Source: Candidatus Thioglobus sp. (GTDB lineage Bacteria; Pseudomonadota; Gammaproteobacteria; PS1; Thioglobaceae). From it: a stretch of 9,414 bases of DNA. Of this stretch, positions 1 to 6,446 are shown piece by piece; position 1 is the stretch's first letter; each line of letters begins with the position of its first letter. Made by a program: the position numbers and the translations under genes. The notes beneath the pieces are model-generated. The model was not told the DNA's origin, searched no databases, and saw only the letters and a program-made list of their open reading frames with translations. The stretch is from assembly GCA_003978285.1 (NCBI GenBank), contig QOAB01000045.1:1-9414 (forward strand), written 5' to 3'.

Positions 1-26
1 AAAAAACCCTTGTCAAGAAGGGTTTT
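1..26 (-). terminator. Intrinsic terminator, expression platform of the SAM-II riboswitch
   Basis: On the minus strand, AAAACCCTT (26-18) pairs perfectly with AAGGGTTTT (11-3) across a 6-nt loop, giving a 9-bp stem. The 3' arm runs into six consecutive T residues at the window edge, and the tract may continue outside. It lies just downstream of the SAM-II aptamer, so it most likely makes the switch-off decision there and may also stop readthrough from ccmB. The stem is symmetrical and has TTTT on the plus side too, so weak bidirectional action is possible. Confidence 0.8.
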
Positions 27-39
27 CAATTAAGAAGAA

Positions 40-104
40 CGCCTGCTTTAGCTTAATTTAACTACTCTGGGTAGTAACGCTAGCAATCGGGACAAATCAG
101 CGTG
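40..104 (-). promoter_or_regulatory. SAM-II (SAM-alpha) riboswitch aptamer
   Basis: The minus strand carries the conserved parts of the SAM-II aptamer in order. P1 is ACGCT (103-99) paired with AGCGT (81-77). A 17-nt loop (98-82) starts GATTTG, has CCC in the middle and ends GATTGCT. The 3' block (60-41) contains TAAATTAAGCTAAA followed by AGG, whose G residues can pair with the loop C residues to form the pseudoknot. From memory, the marine metX SAM-II aptamer of known structure shares CGCTGATTT, the ATTGC-AGCG junction, a 17-nt loop and TAAAT..AGCTAAA..GG. A 5-bp hairpin (75-61, ACTAC/GTAGT) is inserted between P1 and the 3' block. The element binds S-adenosylmethionine and normally represses methionine/SAM-synthesis genes. 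A terminator follows rather than a close start codon, so control is probably transcriptional. The target gene is beyond the left edge. I matched this by eye without a covariance model. Confidence 0.87.
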
Positions 105-112
105 TGGTTGGA

Positions 113-140
113 ATTATAATGAAGAATTTTATAAAGTAAA
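113..140 (-). promoter_or_regulatory. Sigma-70-like promoter for the riboswitch transcript
   Basis: On the minus strand TTTACT (140-135, 4 of 6 to consensus) and a perfect TATAAT (118-113) are separated by 16 bp. Transcription would start near 105-109, just upstream of P1 of the aptamer. The promoter lies between the ccmB stop codon and the riboswitch, so the leftward gene has its own start rather than depending on ccmB readthrough. Confidence 0.65.
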
Positions 141-142
141 GT

Positions 143-808
143 TCATTCTAAACTTATTTTCAGCGCAAGCGCACTAACGAATGGGGTAGCCATAATACTA
201 ACGACTAAAATGGTTGCTAAGAAATACAACTGACCAGTGATGTCTAAGCCAAATTGTGCTTGAGAAACGGCACTTGAGGCGAAGATCAGTATGGGGATGT
301 ACAAAGGTAAGATTAATAATGACAACAACATGCCTGAGTTTTTAATACCAACAATCAGTGAAGCGCCAATAGCGCCAATCAAACTCAAACTGGGCGTAGC
401 TAACAATAGTGTTAGCATTAATACTTTAACGCTTTCTCCATCTAGAAATAAGAACAACCCTAATAGGGGGGACAATAAGATAATCGGAATACCAGTTAAG
501 ATCCAATGAGCAGTAATCTTAGACAAAATAAGCAAGGGCAGTGAATGATGAGAAATCACCATTTGCTCTAACACACCGTTTTCAAAATCATGATGAAACA
601 AAGCGTTTAACGAGAGTAATACCGCCAACATACTTGCCACCCAAATAATACCTGCGGCAATTTGTGAAAGTGTTGCGGCCTCTGGGCTAATTGCCAGTGG
701 AAATAAAGACACTGAAATTACAAAAAATAACAACGGATTAAGTACACTTGACGGATTGCGAATCGCCACACGTAAATCACGCTTGAGTGTTTGTAGATAG
801 ATATTCAT
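143..808 (-). CDS. ccmB: Heme exporter permease subunit CcmB
   Basis: Integral inner-membrane subunit of the CcmAB ABC transporter, which works with CcmC/D/E in System I cytochrome c maturation. ATP hydrolysis by CcmAB is needed to release heme-loaded CcmE from CcmCD. The 221 aa match the usual length of about 220. Family landmarks are visible: the amphipathic start with RDLRVAIRNP, LFPLAISPE near residues 36-43, GIIWVA near 53, the LEQM segment near 80, AHWILTGIP near 99, and LLILPLYIPILIF near 163, with about six hydrophobic segments in all. The ATG overlaps the ccmA stop as ATGA, implying translational coupling. ccmC, which normally follows, is absent: the riboswitch leader of another gene starts right after the stop codon. 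Confidence 0.96.
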   Translation of the reverse strand: MNIYLQTLKRDLRVAIRNPSSVLNPLLFFVISVSLFPLAISPEAATLSQIAAGIIWVASMLAVLLSLNALFHHDFENGVLEQMVISHHSLPLLILSKITAHWILTGIPIILLSPLLGLFLFLDGESVKVLMLTLLLATPSLSLIGAIGASLIVGIKNSGMLLSLLILPLYIPILIFASSAVSQAQFGLDITGQLYFLATILVVSIMATPFVSALALKISLE

Positions 809-1407
809 AATGCCAACACCTTTTGGTCAGGCAATGCAGAATCTTGATGCGTGGTAAACAAGCAAAGTCCGCCTTGTACGCAGTGTTTACTAATGCGCTC
901 TTCTACAATTTTTACGCCGTGGGGGTCGAGTGCTGTGAAGGGTTCATCTAATAACCAAATTTTGGCATTTGACACAAACAGTCCGGCGAGGATAACACGG
1001 CGTTTTTGGCCAGCTGAGAGCTTAGCACAGTGCTCATCTTCATAACCCTTAAGGCCAACTTGTTCTAGTGCTTCAACCAATAAGTGTTGATCAATGGATT
1101 TATTAAGCCCAGTTAAGAATTCAAGATTTTCAATACTCGTCAGTTCAGCGCTCAGTGCAGACAAATGACCCAAGTAAAAGACCTCACTTTGGTATTTGTC
1201 TGATTTGACTGAGTGCTTATCAAGCGTAATTTCACCTTCTTCAGGTGCATTAAGACCAGCCAAGATTTTTAAAAGGGAAGTTTTACCACTGCCATTGGTG
1301 CCAGTAATACGTAAAATATCACCAGAATGAACCTCAAAGGACAGTTCACTAAAGAGCTGGTTATAACCTCGTTGACAATTTAGGTTGTTGACATTGAGTG
1401 ATGACAC
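805..1407 (-). CDS. ccmA: Heme exporter ATP-binding protein CcmA
   Basis: Cytoplasmic ATPase of the CcmAB complex for cytochrome c biogenesis. Counting from the GTG at 1407 (200 aa), Walker A GTNGSGKT lies at 36-43, the ABC signature LSAGQ at 130-134, Walker B WLLDEP at 151-156 and the switch histidine in TTHQD at 187. The CcmA-typical GHLSAL...LTSIENL segment follows the Q-loop region. The frame can be opened from a TTG at 1443 (212 aa), but that would overlap the bamE end by 19 bp and add a tail not seen in E. coli CcmA. The GTG has a GAG about 8 nt upstream and starts in register with E. coli CcmA, so I prefer it. It lies 17 bp after bamE and overlaps ccmB by 4 bp, suggesting a bamE-ccmA-ccmB transcript. 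Confidence 0.94.
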   Translation of the reverse strand: MSSLNVNNLNCQRGYNQLFSELSFEVHSGDILRITGTNGSGKTSLLKILAGLNAPEEGEITLDKHSVKSDKYQSEVFYLGHLSALSAELTSIENLEFLTGLNKSIDQHLLVEALEQVGLKGYEDEHCAKLSAGQKRRVILAGLFVSNAKIWLLDEPFTALDPHGVKIVEERISKHCVQGGLCLFTTHQDSALPDQKVLAL

Positions 1408-1424
1408 AGTATTCGCTCGGTTGT

Positions 1425-2213
1425 CTACCAGAATTTGTACCAAGGTCTATTTGCTTCTTCAATGCGCTTAGCTTCTGCTGCCGCCTCTGCCTTAGCTTTT
1501 TCCTCAGCAATGCGCTTAACTTCTAAAGCTTTGGCCTCTGCTGCTGCTTTTTCTTTAGCAATTCTCTTGGCTTCTGCTTTTGCTTTGGCTGCTACTTCTG
1601 CTGCCGCCTCTACCTTAGCTTTTTCCTCAGCAATGCGCTTAGCTTCTAATGCTTTGGCTTGGGCTGCTGCCTTTTCTTTAGCCAGCTGTTCGGCTTCTGC
1701 CTTAGCTTTGGCTGCAGCGATTGCTTTTTCTTTGGCGATTCTTTGAGCTTCTGCCTTAGCTTTAGCTGCCGCTTCTGCTATGGCTTTTTCCTCAGCAATG
1801 CGTTTGCCTTCTAGGGCTTTTTCCGCATCGGTAAGTTGTGGCAAAGAATCAATACCTGTGGTGTTGATCTTGGTAAGGGTGGTGTTATCAAAAGCAAGGG
1901 TTAATCGATAATGAACAATGCTTCCTGTGCCAGGGGTGGAGTAGTTGATGTAATCCCATTGGTTGTTATGAAAGGGATCAATCACACTAGGTGAGCCAAT
2001 CAGGTCTTGCACTTGTGCTTTAGACATGCCAACTTTAAGCTGATTGATTTTAAAGCGCTCTAATACTGAACCTTGGTAAATATCAGCCTTATAAGGTGTG
2101 GGAATAATATCCGACATGCTAGGTAAGCTTGGTAAATCTGGTAGTTCTGGCATTGAAGGTGAACATGCAGATAAGAAGGGTAGTGAGAACACAATCAAAG
2201 TTAATTTATTCAT
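1425..2213 (-). CDS. bamE: BamE (OmlA/SmpA) outer-membrane lipoprotein with long Ala-rich C-terminal helix
   Basis: BamE is the small lipoprotein of the BAM complex that inserts beta-barrel proteins into the outer membrane. Residues 1-17 form a lipoprotein signal with lipobox LSAC, lipidated Cys17 and Ser at +2, which fits outer-membrane sorting. Residues 19-40 form a Pro-rich linker with repeated LP. Residues 42-120 match BamE: DIYQG, the LKVGMSKAQVQDLIGSP segment, DPF, W86 and LTLAFDN. An Ala/Lys/Glu-rich stretch of about 125 residues follows, built on an EAKRIAEEKA-like unit repeated six or seven times, and the protein ends in the aromatic RPWYKFW. Typical BamE proteins are about 110-170 aa, whereas this one has 262. 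The tail resembles TolA domain II and should form one long charged helix. Divergence from fur is as in Pseudomonas (omlA-fur). No clear Shine-Dalgarno sequence is seen. The domain call is firm; the role of the tail is unknown. Confidence 0.92.
   Translation of the reverse strand: MNKLTLIVFSLPFLSACSPSMPELPDLPSLPSMSDIIPTPYKADIYQGSVLERFKINQLKVGMSKAQVQDLIGSPSVIDPFHNNQWDYINYSTPGTGSIVHYRLTLAFDNTTLTKINTTGIDSLPQLTDAEKALEGKRIAEEKAIAEAAAKAKAEAQRIAKEKAIAAAKAKAEAEQLAKEKAAAQAKALEAKRIAEEKAKVEAAAEVAAKAKAEAKRIAKEKAAAEAKALEVKRIAEEKAKAEAAAEAKRIEEANRPWYKFW
1450..1829 (-). repeat. Imperfect tandem repeats coding the Ala/Lys/Glu-rich tail of BamE
   Basis: Reading the plus strand, the block starting ctgccgcctc at 1478 recurs at 1601, an offset of 123 bp (41 codons). 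The match continues through ttttcctcagcaatgcg and into ggcttctgc...gctttggctgc, so roughly 1475-1595 and 1598-1718 are an imperfect tandem duplication. A further partial copy (tggctttttcctcagcaatg at about 1781-1800) shows that the whole block grew by internal duplication. The period is a multiple of three, so copy-number change would keep the frame. Confidence 0.85.
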
Positions 2214-2237
2214 TGGCTGGTTTTTTGATTTAAAATG

Positions 2238-2267
2238 ATTAGAAGTTATTAGTTGATTTTACATCAA
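2238..2267 (-). promoter_or_regulatory. Candidate bamE promoter
   Basis: On the minus strand TTGATG (2267-2262) and TCTAAT (2243-2238, 5 of 6 to TATAAT) are 18 bp apart, placing a start near 2231 and an untranslated leader of about 18 nt. A weak Fur-box-like sequence at 2231-2249 overlaps the -10 element, with AAAATGATTA as the better half and only about half of the 19-bp consensus matched. The fur promoter must also lie in this 64-bp gap; the best plus-strand -35 is TTGATT at 2225-2230, without a convincing -10. Confidence 0.35.
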
Positions 2268-2277
2268 GGATTTAGAT

Positions 2278-2685
2278 ATGGATGCTCAAGATTTAAAAAG
2301 TGCAGGCCTTAAAGTTACACTGCCACGACTTAAAATTTTAGAAATTTTAGAAACCAGTGAAGACCACCACATGAGCGCCGAAGATATTTATCGTGCCTTA
2401 ATTATGCAGGGTGAAGAAGTCGGTGTAGCAACGATTTACCGTGTACTTACCCAGTTTGAAGAGTCTGGCATGGTTAATAAACTTAACTTTGATAACGGCC
2501 AATCAGTGTTTGAGCTATCCAATTCTGAGCATCATGATCATTTAGTTTGTGTCAAATGTGGCAAGATTGATGAGTTTGCAGACGATGTTATTGAGCAGCA
2601 TCAGCACGACGTGGCTAAAAAATACGGCTATCAGTTAACGGATCATTGTTTATATTTATACGGTTTGTGCAAAAATTGTCAGTAG
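2278..2685 (+). CDS. fur: Ferric uptake regulator Fur
   Basis: Metal-responsive DNA-binding repressor, in the cytoplasm, that shuts down iron-uptake genes when Fe(II) is plentiful. The 135 aa align closely with E. coli Fur from the N-terminus: LKVTLPRLKILEIL (11-24), H30/H31, SAEDIY (33-38) and the recognition helix region VATIYRVL (50-57). The metal-site residues are present: E79, HHDH 85-88, and structural-zinc pairs C91/C94 and C131/C134. The protein stops right after the second Cys pair and lacks the His-rich tail of the 148-aa E. coli protein. A good AAGGA (2266-2270) sits 7 nt before the ATG. Overall similarity favours Fur over Zur, although the next gene is a zinc permease. Confidence 0.94.
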   Translation: MDAQDLKSAGLKVTLPRLKILEILETSEDHHMSAEDIYRALIMQGEEVGVATIYRVLTQFEESGMVNKLNFDNGQSVFELSNSEHHDHLVCVKCGKIDEFADDVIEQHQHDVAKKYGYQLTDHCLYLYGLCKNCQ

Positions 2686-2702
2686 CGCTGACTTTAATTT
2701 AG

Positions 2703-3494
2703 ATGGAAGATTTTATTCTTAGGGCGGTCTTAGCAGCTATAGGTATTTCTATTATTGCCGGCTCACTCGGCTGCTTTGTGATTTGGAAACGTATGAGTTA
2801 CTTTTCCGAGTCGATTTCACACAGTGCATTATTAGGTGTGTCACTCGGTTTAGCCAGCGGGTTGGGTATTCATTTTGGCTTGATTATCGTAGGCGCAATT
2901 TTTGCCTTCTTGATTGTAACTTTACAAGAACGACAATTTTTGTCGAATGATGCTATTTTAGGTATTTTTTCTCATATTGCACTTTCGTTAGGTATTGTTG
3001 TACTCGCACTAGTCGGCGGTGCTAATACTGATTATTTCTCCTTACTGTTTGGCGATATTTTATCCATCACTCGGGATGATATTATTTGGGTGTATGCAGT
3101 ATTGGTTGTTATTGTGGTACTAATGTCTATTTTCTGGCAGCGTTTATTATTGTTAACTTTAAATGAAGAATTAGCCAAAGCAGAGGGTCTTAAACATATG
3201 TTTTATCAACTACTGTTTATGCTGATGATTGCATTAGCGGTATCAGTTTCGGTGCAAATTGTAGGCGTGTTACTCATTACTTCATTGTTGATTATTCCAC
3301 CTGCGATTGCCAGAGTATTTGCACGCACACCTAGTCAAATGGTATTTCAGTCGATTTTTATTTCAATGGCAGCGGTTATTATTGGCTTGAGTGGATCCAT
3401 GTATTACGATGTGGCCACAGGGCCTGCCATTGTTATTTCACTTGGTATTTTATTTGTGCTCTCTCAGCTGATAGCGCCTAAAAATTTAAGCTAG
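2703..3494 (+). CDS. znuB: High-affinity zinc ABC transporter permease ZnuB
   Basis: Inner-membrane permease of the ZnuABC zinc importer (ABC-3 family); it needs the ATPase ZnuC and the periplasmic binding protein ZnuA, neither of which is in this window. The 263 aa are the usual length and largely hydrophobic, with about 7-8 membrane segments. Landmarks shared with E. coli ZnuB are [23 protein letters not shown] near residue 23, [13 protein letters not shown] near 91, FGDILSIT near 115 and [21 protein letters not shown] near 190-210. The last block is the most diagnostic. It starts 17 bp after fur with no visible ribosome binding site, implying co-transcription. Related manganese/iron permeases of this family are possible, but ZnuB fits best. 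Its end overlaps prfA on the opposite strand by 9 bp. Confidence 0.9.
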   Translation: MEDFILRAVLAAIGISIIAGSLGCFVIWKRMSYFSESISHSALLGVSLGLASGLGIHFGLIIVGAIFAFLIVTLQERQFLSNDAILGIFSHIALSLGIVVLALVGGANTDYFSLLFGDILSITRDDIIWVYAVLVVIVVLMSIFWQRLLLLTLNEELAKAEGLKHMFYQLLFMLMIALAVSVSVQIVGVLLITSLLIIPPAIARVFARTPSQMVFQSIFISMAAVIIGLSGSMYYDVATGPAIVISLGILFVLSQLIAPKNLS

Positions 3495-4577
3495 AGCATC
3501 GTTTAGTTCTGTGAGTTGGTTGGTTTGCTGTTCAACAATTAAAGGCTCAATAATCGATTCTAAATCACCTTCCATAATTTCAGCTAATTTGTATAGCGTT
3601 AAATTGATACGATGATCGGTAATACGTCCTTGTGGATAGTTATAGGTGCGTATGCGTTGTGAACGGTCGCCACTTCCGATTAACTCTTTACGTGTCGATG
3701 CTTGTTCTTTGTGTTGAACTTGTTGCTGTGCATCAAGGATTCTAGAGGCTAATACTGACATTGCTTGCGCTTTGTTTTTGTGTTGTGAGCGTCCATCTTG
3801 GCACTCAACTACTGTGCCTGTTGGAATGTGGGTCACACGCACAGCAGAATCGGTTTTATTCACATGCTGACCACCAGCACCACTAGCTCTAAAGGTGTCA
3901 ACACGAACATCACTCATGTTAATGTTAACTTCTTCAATATTTTCAACCTCAGGCATAATGGCCACTGTACAAGCCGAAGTATGTACGCGGCCTTGAGATT
4001 CGGTTTCTGGTACACGTTGTACACGGTGCGCACCAGATTCAAATTTGAGTTTTGCATAAACGTTATCACCACTAATACGAGCAATAACTTCTTTAAAGCC
4101 GCCGTGGTCACCAACGTTAGAGCTCATCACCTCTATTTGCCATTTTTGTTTTTCAACATAGCGAGAATACATTCTAAACAAGTCACCCGAGAAGATTGAT
4201 GCCTCATCGCCACCAGTACCTGCTCTAATCTCAATAATAATGTTGCGAGAGTCATTTGGATCTTTAGGTAGTAGAGCTTTTTTAAGTTCTAAATCGAGCT
4301 GTTCTAATTTGGTTTTGCCTTCTGATATTTCTTCTTTGGCCATGGCACGCATTTCATCATCATCTTCTAGTAGCATGGCTTCAGCCGCTTCGATATCTGC
4401 TTGTGTGGCTAAGTATTGAGAAAATTGCTCATTAACTGGCGTTAGTTGTGAATACTCAATAGAAAGTTCACGGAATTTGTTTTGATCTGATGCCACTGCA
4501 GGGTCAGACAGCATGGCGCCCACTTCTTCTAGACGCATGGATAGTTGTTCAAGCTTGGTTAGAATAGAAGAATTCAT
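3486..4577 (-). CDS. prfA: Peptide chain release factor 1 (RF1)
   Basis: Recognises UAA and UAG stop codons on the ribosome and triggers peptide release. The 363 aa match the family length of about 360. The catalytic GGQ lies at 235-237 in [21 protein letters not shown], with [13 protein letters not shown] behind it. The stop-codon-reading PxT tripeptide is PET at 190-192 (PAT in E. coli) within [28 protein letters not shown] (118-126) and [23 protein letters not shown] near the C-terminus are also typical. RF1 rather than RF2: it has PxT instead of SPF and no programmed frameshift. The ATG overlaps the hemA stop as ATGA; hemA-prfA is the E. coli order. prmC, the GGQ methyltransferase often next, is not downstream here, because znuB converges on it. 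Confidence 0.97.
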   Translation of the reverse strand: MNSSILTKLEQLSMRLEEVGAMLSDPAVASDQNKFRELSIEYSQLTPVNEQFSQYLATQADIEAAEAMLLEDDDEMRAMAKEEISEGKTKLEQLDLELKKALLPKDPNDSRNIIIEIRAGTGGDEASIFSGDLFRMYSRYVEKQKWQIEVMSSNVGDHGGFKEVIARISGDNVYAKLKFESGAHRVQRVPETESQGRVHTSACTVAIMPEVENIEEVNINMSDVRVDTFRASGAGGQHVNKTDSAVRVTHIPTGTVVECQDGRSQHKNKAQAMSVLASRILDAQQQVQHKEQASTRKELIGSGDRSQRIRTYNYPQGRITDHRINLTLYKLAEIMEGDLESIIEPLIVEQQTNQLTELNDALA

Positions 4578-5833
4578 GATTCTTTAGTTTTATTTTTAGG
4601 GATGCACCCTTCACACTGATTGAGTTGCTCAGTAGAAGCTTGTTTAATATTGCCAAAAGGCGTATGCAAAAGTTTATTGGTCAACTGATCCGCTAATTGA
4701 CTAATAATTGCTGCCGAATCCCCACCATTTTTGAGTTTTTTGAGCGCCGCTTCAACTGCCATCTCTTTAATTTGATAGGCATTTTGACGGTAAGCTTGCA
4801 CAATCTGCTCGTGGGGTAATGTAGCCAGCCAGTCGTCAAATTTTTTGTTTTGACCAATAATGATTTCTTCAGCCAGTGTTTTTTCTCTTTGTCGAGAGTC
4901 GATGTTATCACTTACCACTTGTTGAAGATCATCCACCGTGTATAAAAACACGTCATCTAGTTGGGCAACTTCAGGCTCAATATCTCTTGGAATGGCAATA
5001 TCCAACATAAACATGGGTTTATGCTTGCGTATCTTGAGAGCAGTTTCAACCAAGCCCTTGCCGATAATGGGTACAGAGGCGGCAGTAGAAGAAATAATAA
5101 TATCCGCTTCGTGAAGCAAGTTAGAAAACTGCTTGAGGCTGACTGCTCTAGCGCCGTAAAGTGAGGCGATTTTTTCTGCATTTTCAACCGTTCTATTGGC
5201 GACAATCATATTGTTAACACCTTTTTGATTTAGGTGTTGTGCGCATAACTCGATCATTTCACCTGCACCAATCAGCATGACTGTTTGTTCGGCCAAATCG
5301 GCAAAAATTTTCTCACTAAGCTTAACAGCGCAATAAGCCACAGAAACAGGGGAAGACCCAATTTCTGTATCAGTTCTAACCTTTTTAGCGGTTGAAAAAG
5401 CATGTTGAAATAGTTTTTCTAGTAATTTATTGAGTGTGCCTACCTCTTTGGCAGCGTGGTAAGCGTCTTTGAGTTGACCTAAGATTTGCGGCTCACCCAA
5501 GACTAAAGAATCTAATCCAGTTGCCACATGGCAAATATGTTTAACAGCATCGTCGTTTTCAAAATAACTTAAATAAGGGTCAAGTTCTGAGCGCTTAATA
5601 TGATGAGTGTTAGCTAAATACTCACTGAGTATTTCCTGTGCATTATCGGTACTGATAATGGCATAAACTTCCGAACGATTACAGGTAGAGAGAATGGCAC
5701 AAGCTTCAACACCATTGGTATTTTTAAATTGCTCTAATGCATTGTTTAGTTCGTTAGATGCAAACGCTACTTTCTCTCGCACTTCGACCGGCGCAAGTTG
5801 GTGGTTAACACTTAGAATTGCAATATGCGGCAT
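4574..5833 (-). CDS. hemA: Glutamyl-tRNA reductase HemA
   Basis: First committed enzyme of C5-pathway tetrapyrrole synthesis: it reduces glutamyl-tRNA(Glu) with NADPH to glutamate-1-semialdehyde, supplying heme (and siroheme). I start it at ATG 5833 (419 aa), where [20 protein letters not shown] matches the E. coli N-terminus; a TTG at 5857 would add eight residues. The catalytic Cys51 is in [22 protein letters not shown] spans 106-120, the NADPH-binding GAGE is at 189-192, and [12 protein letters not shown] marks the end of that domain. A helical dimerisation domain follows, ending in a short CEGC tail not found in E. coli HemA. The Cys used for heme feedback in enteric HemA (near 170) is not in the same position. 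The stop overlaps prfA by 4 bp. Confidence 0.97.
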   Translation of the reverse strand: MPHIAILSVNHQLAPVEVREKVAFASNELNNALEQFKNTNGVEACAILSTCNRSEVYAIISTDNAQEILSEYLANTHHIKRSELDPYLSYFENDDAVKHICHVATGLDSLVLGEPQILGQLKDAYHAAKEVGTLNKLLEKLFQHAFSTAKKVRTDTEIGSSPVSVAYCAVKLSEKIFADLAEQTVMLIGAGEMIELCAQHLNQKGVNNMIVANRTVENAEKIASLYGARAVSLKQFSNLLHEADIIISSTAASVPIIGKGLVETALKIRKHKPMFMLDIAIPRDIEPEVAQLDDVFLYTVDDLQQVVSDNIDSRQREKTLAEEIIIGQNKKFDDWLATLPHEQIVQAYRQNAYQIKEMAVEAALKKLKNGGDSAAIISQLADQLTNKLLHTPFGNIKQASTEQLNQCEGCIPKNKTKES

Positions 5834-5868
5834 AAAAGAATTAATAAACAAACTCAAACAAACGCTTG

Positions 5869-5874
5869 ATTATA
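5869..5874 (-). promoter_or_regulatory. Candidate hemA -10 element
   Basis: The minus strand has a perfect TATAAT at 5874-5869 preceded by TTG, about 36 nt upstream of the hemA ATG, in the 78-bp divergent gap between hemA and lolB. No good -35 is visible at 16-18 bp. On the plus strand TAGAAT (5897-5902) could be the -10 for lolB; its start would fall only a few bases before the lolB ATG, suggesting a very short leader. Confidence 0.4.
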
Positions 5875-5911
5875 CAATGAGAGCCATAGTCGATGTTAGA
5901 ATGAACACCCT

Positions 5912-6424
5912 ATGAAATGGATGGTAATATTATTATTTGGGTGGTTTTTACAGGGCTGTACCACGCTTGAAAGCAAGCCTGTAAAATCCATTCCATCATT
6001 AGTAATCCCCGCACAATGGCAAGCACAAGGTAGGGTGGGCGTATCAACGAATGAACGCAATCAAACCGTTGGGTTTGTCATTAAGGCTAAAAATCAAGAT
6101 TACACACTCACACTCAGTGCTTCACTCGGGCTAGGGCAGGCTAGTGTTAAATCAAATGCTCAAGGCTTATGGGTGGATGGTAAGAAAATTGAGTCTAATT
6201 TAAAACAATGGATGATTAACGAATTTGGCTGGTATTTTCCAATTCAAAAGTTAGCGCCTATTTTGTTTCAGCATAAACAATCTATCAATCATGAATGGCA
6301 TGTAAACATCACCAGTTATCAGCAAATTAATGAGGTTAATTATCCTAGGATTGTGCGTCTTAATCATTTAACAAAGGCAATTAAAATCAAGCTATTGATT
6401 GGCGAGGTTAATGAGTTAAAATAA
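5912..6424 (+). CDS. lolB: Outer-membrane lipoprotein receptor LolB
   Basis: LolB accepts lipoproteins from the periplasmic carrier LolA and inserts them into the inner leaflet of the outer membrane. It is itself a lipoprotein: a short signal peptide ends in LQGC with lipidated Cys16. The mature part contains [13 protein letters not shown] (about 32-44), a beta-rich middle with LGLGQASV, and [13 protein letters not shown] (about 105-117), which corresponds to the GYYFPVEQLRYWL region of E. coli LolB. At 170 aa it is somewhat shorter than E. coli LolB (207 aa). The head-to-head position with hemA is exactly the enterobacterial arrangement and strengthens a call that rests on low sequence similarity. 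No Shine-Dalgarno sequence precedes the ATG. In many relatives ispE follows; here ruvB does, 22 bp on. Confidence 0.88.
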   Translation: MKWMVILLFGWFLQGCTTLESKPVKSIPSLVIPAQWQAQGRVGVSTNERNQTVGFVIKAKNQDYTLTLSASLGLGQASVKSNAQGLWVDGKKIESNLKQWMINEFGWYFPIQKLAPILFQHKQSINHEWHVNITSYQQINEVNYPRIVRLNHLTKAIKIKLLIGEVNELK

Positions 6425-6446
6425 TAGAAAATTTCTACAATCTCGT

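Noticed and set aside
1..40. Translational SAM-II control with a start codon just after the aptamer AGG
   Set aside because: No ATG or GTG follows at ribosome-binding distance on the minus strand; a TTG close by would run straight into the terminator stem.
1..142. A tRNA, 6S, SRP or other housekeeping RNA in the left gap
   Set aside because: No cloverleaf, CCA end or known housekeeping RNA core; the sequence fits a SAM-II aptamer plus terminator much better.
1408..1443. Longer CcmA beginning at TTG 1443
   Set aside because: It would overlap bamE by 19 bp and extend past the family N-terminus; GTG 1407 has a better-placed GAG and matches homologue length.
1435..1746. Plus-strand open frame rich in Ala and Ser
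   Set aside because: It is the antisense shadow of the Ala-rich BamE repeat; it has no family features and no promoter or ribosome site.
4010..4012. PET instead of PAT in the stop-codon recognition tripeptide of RF1, as a possible code change
   Set aside because: The middle position of PxT is known to vary, GGQ and the rest are normal, and genes here end in UAA, UAG and UGA; no sign of stop-codon reassignment.
3798..4199. Plus-strand open frame of 133 codons inside prfA
   Set aside because: It lies opposite well-conserved RF1 sequence including GGQ; the translation is low-complexity (Thr/Asn/His) and unlike any family.
5834..5857. Longer HemA beginning at TTG 5857
   Set aside because: The extra eight residues are not seen in homologues; the ATG at 5833 aligns with the E. 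coli start.
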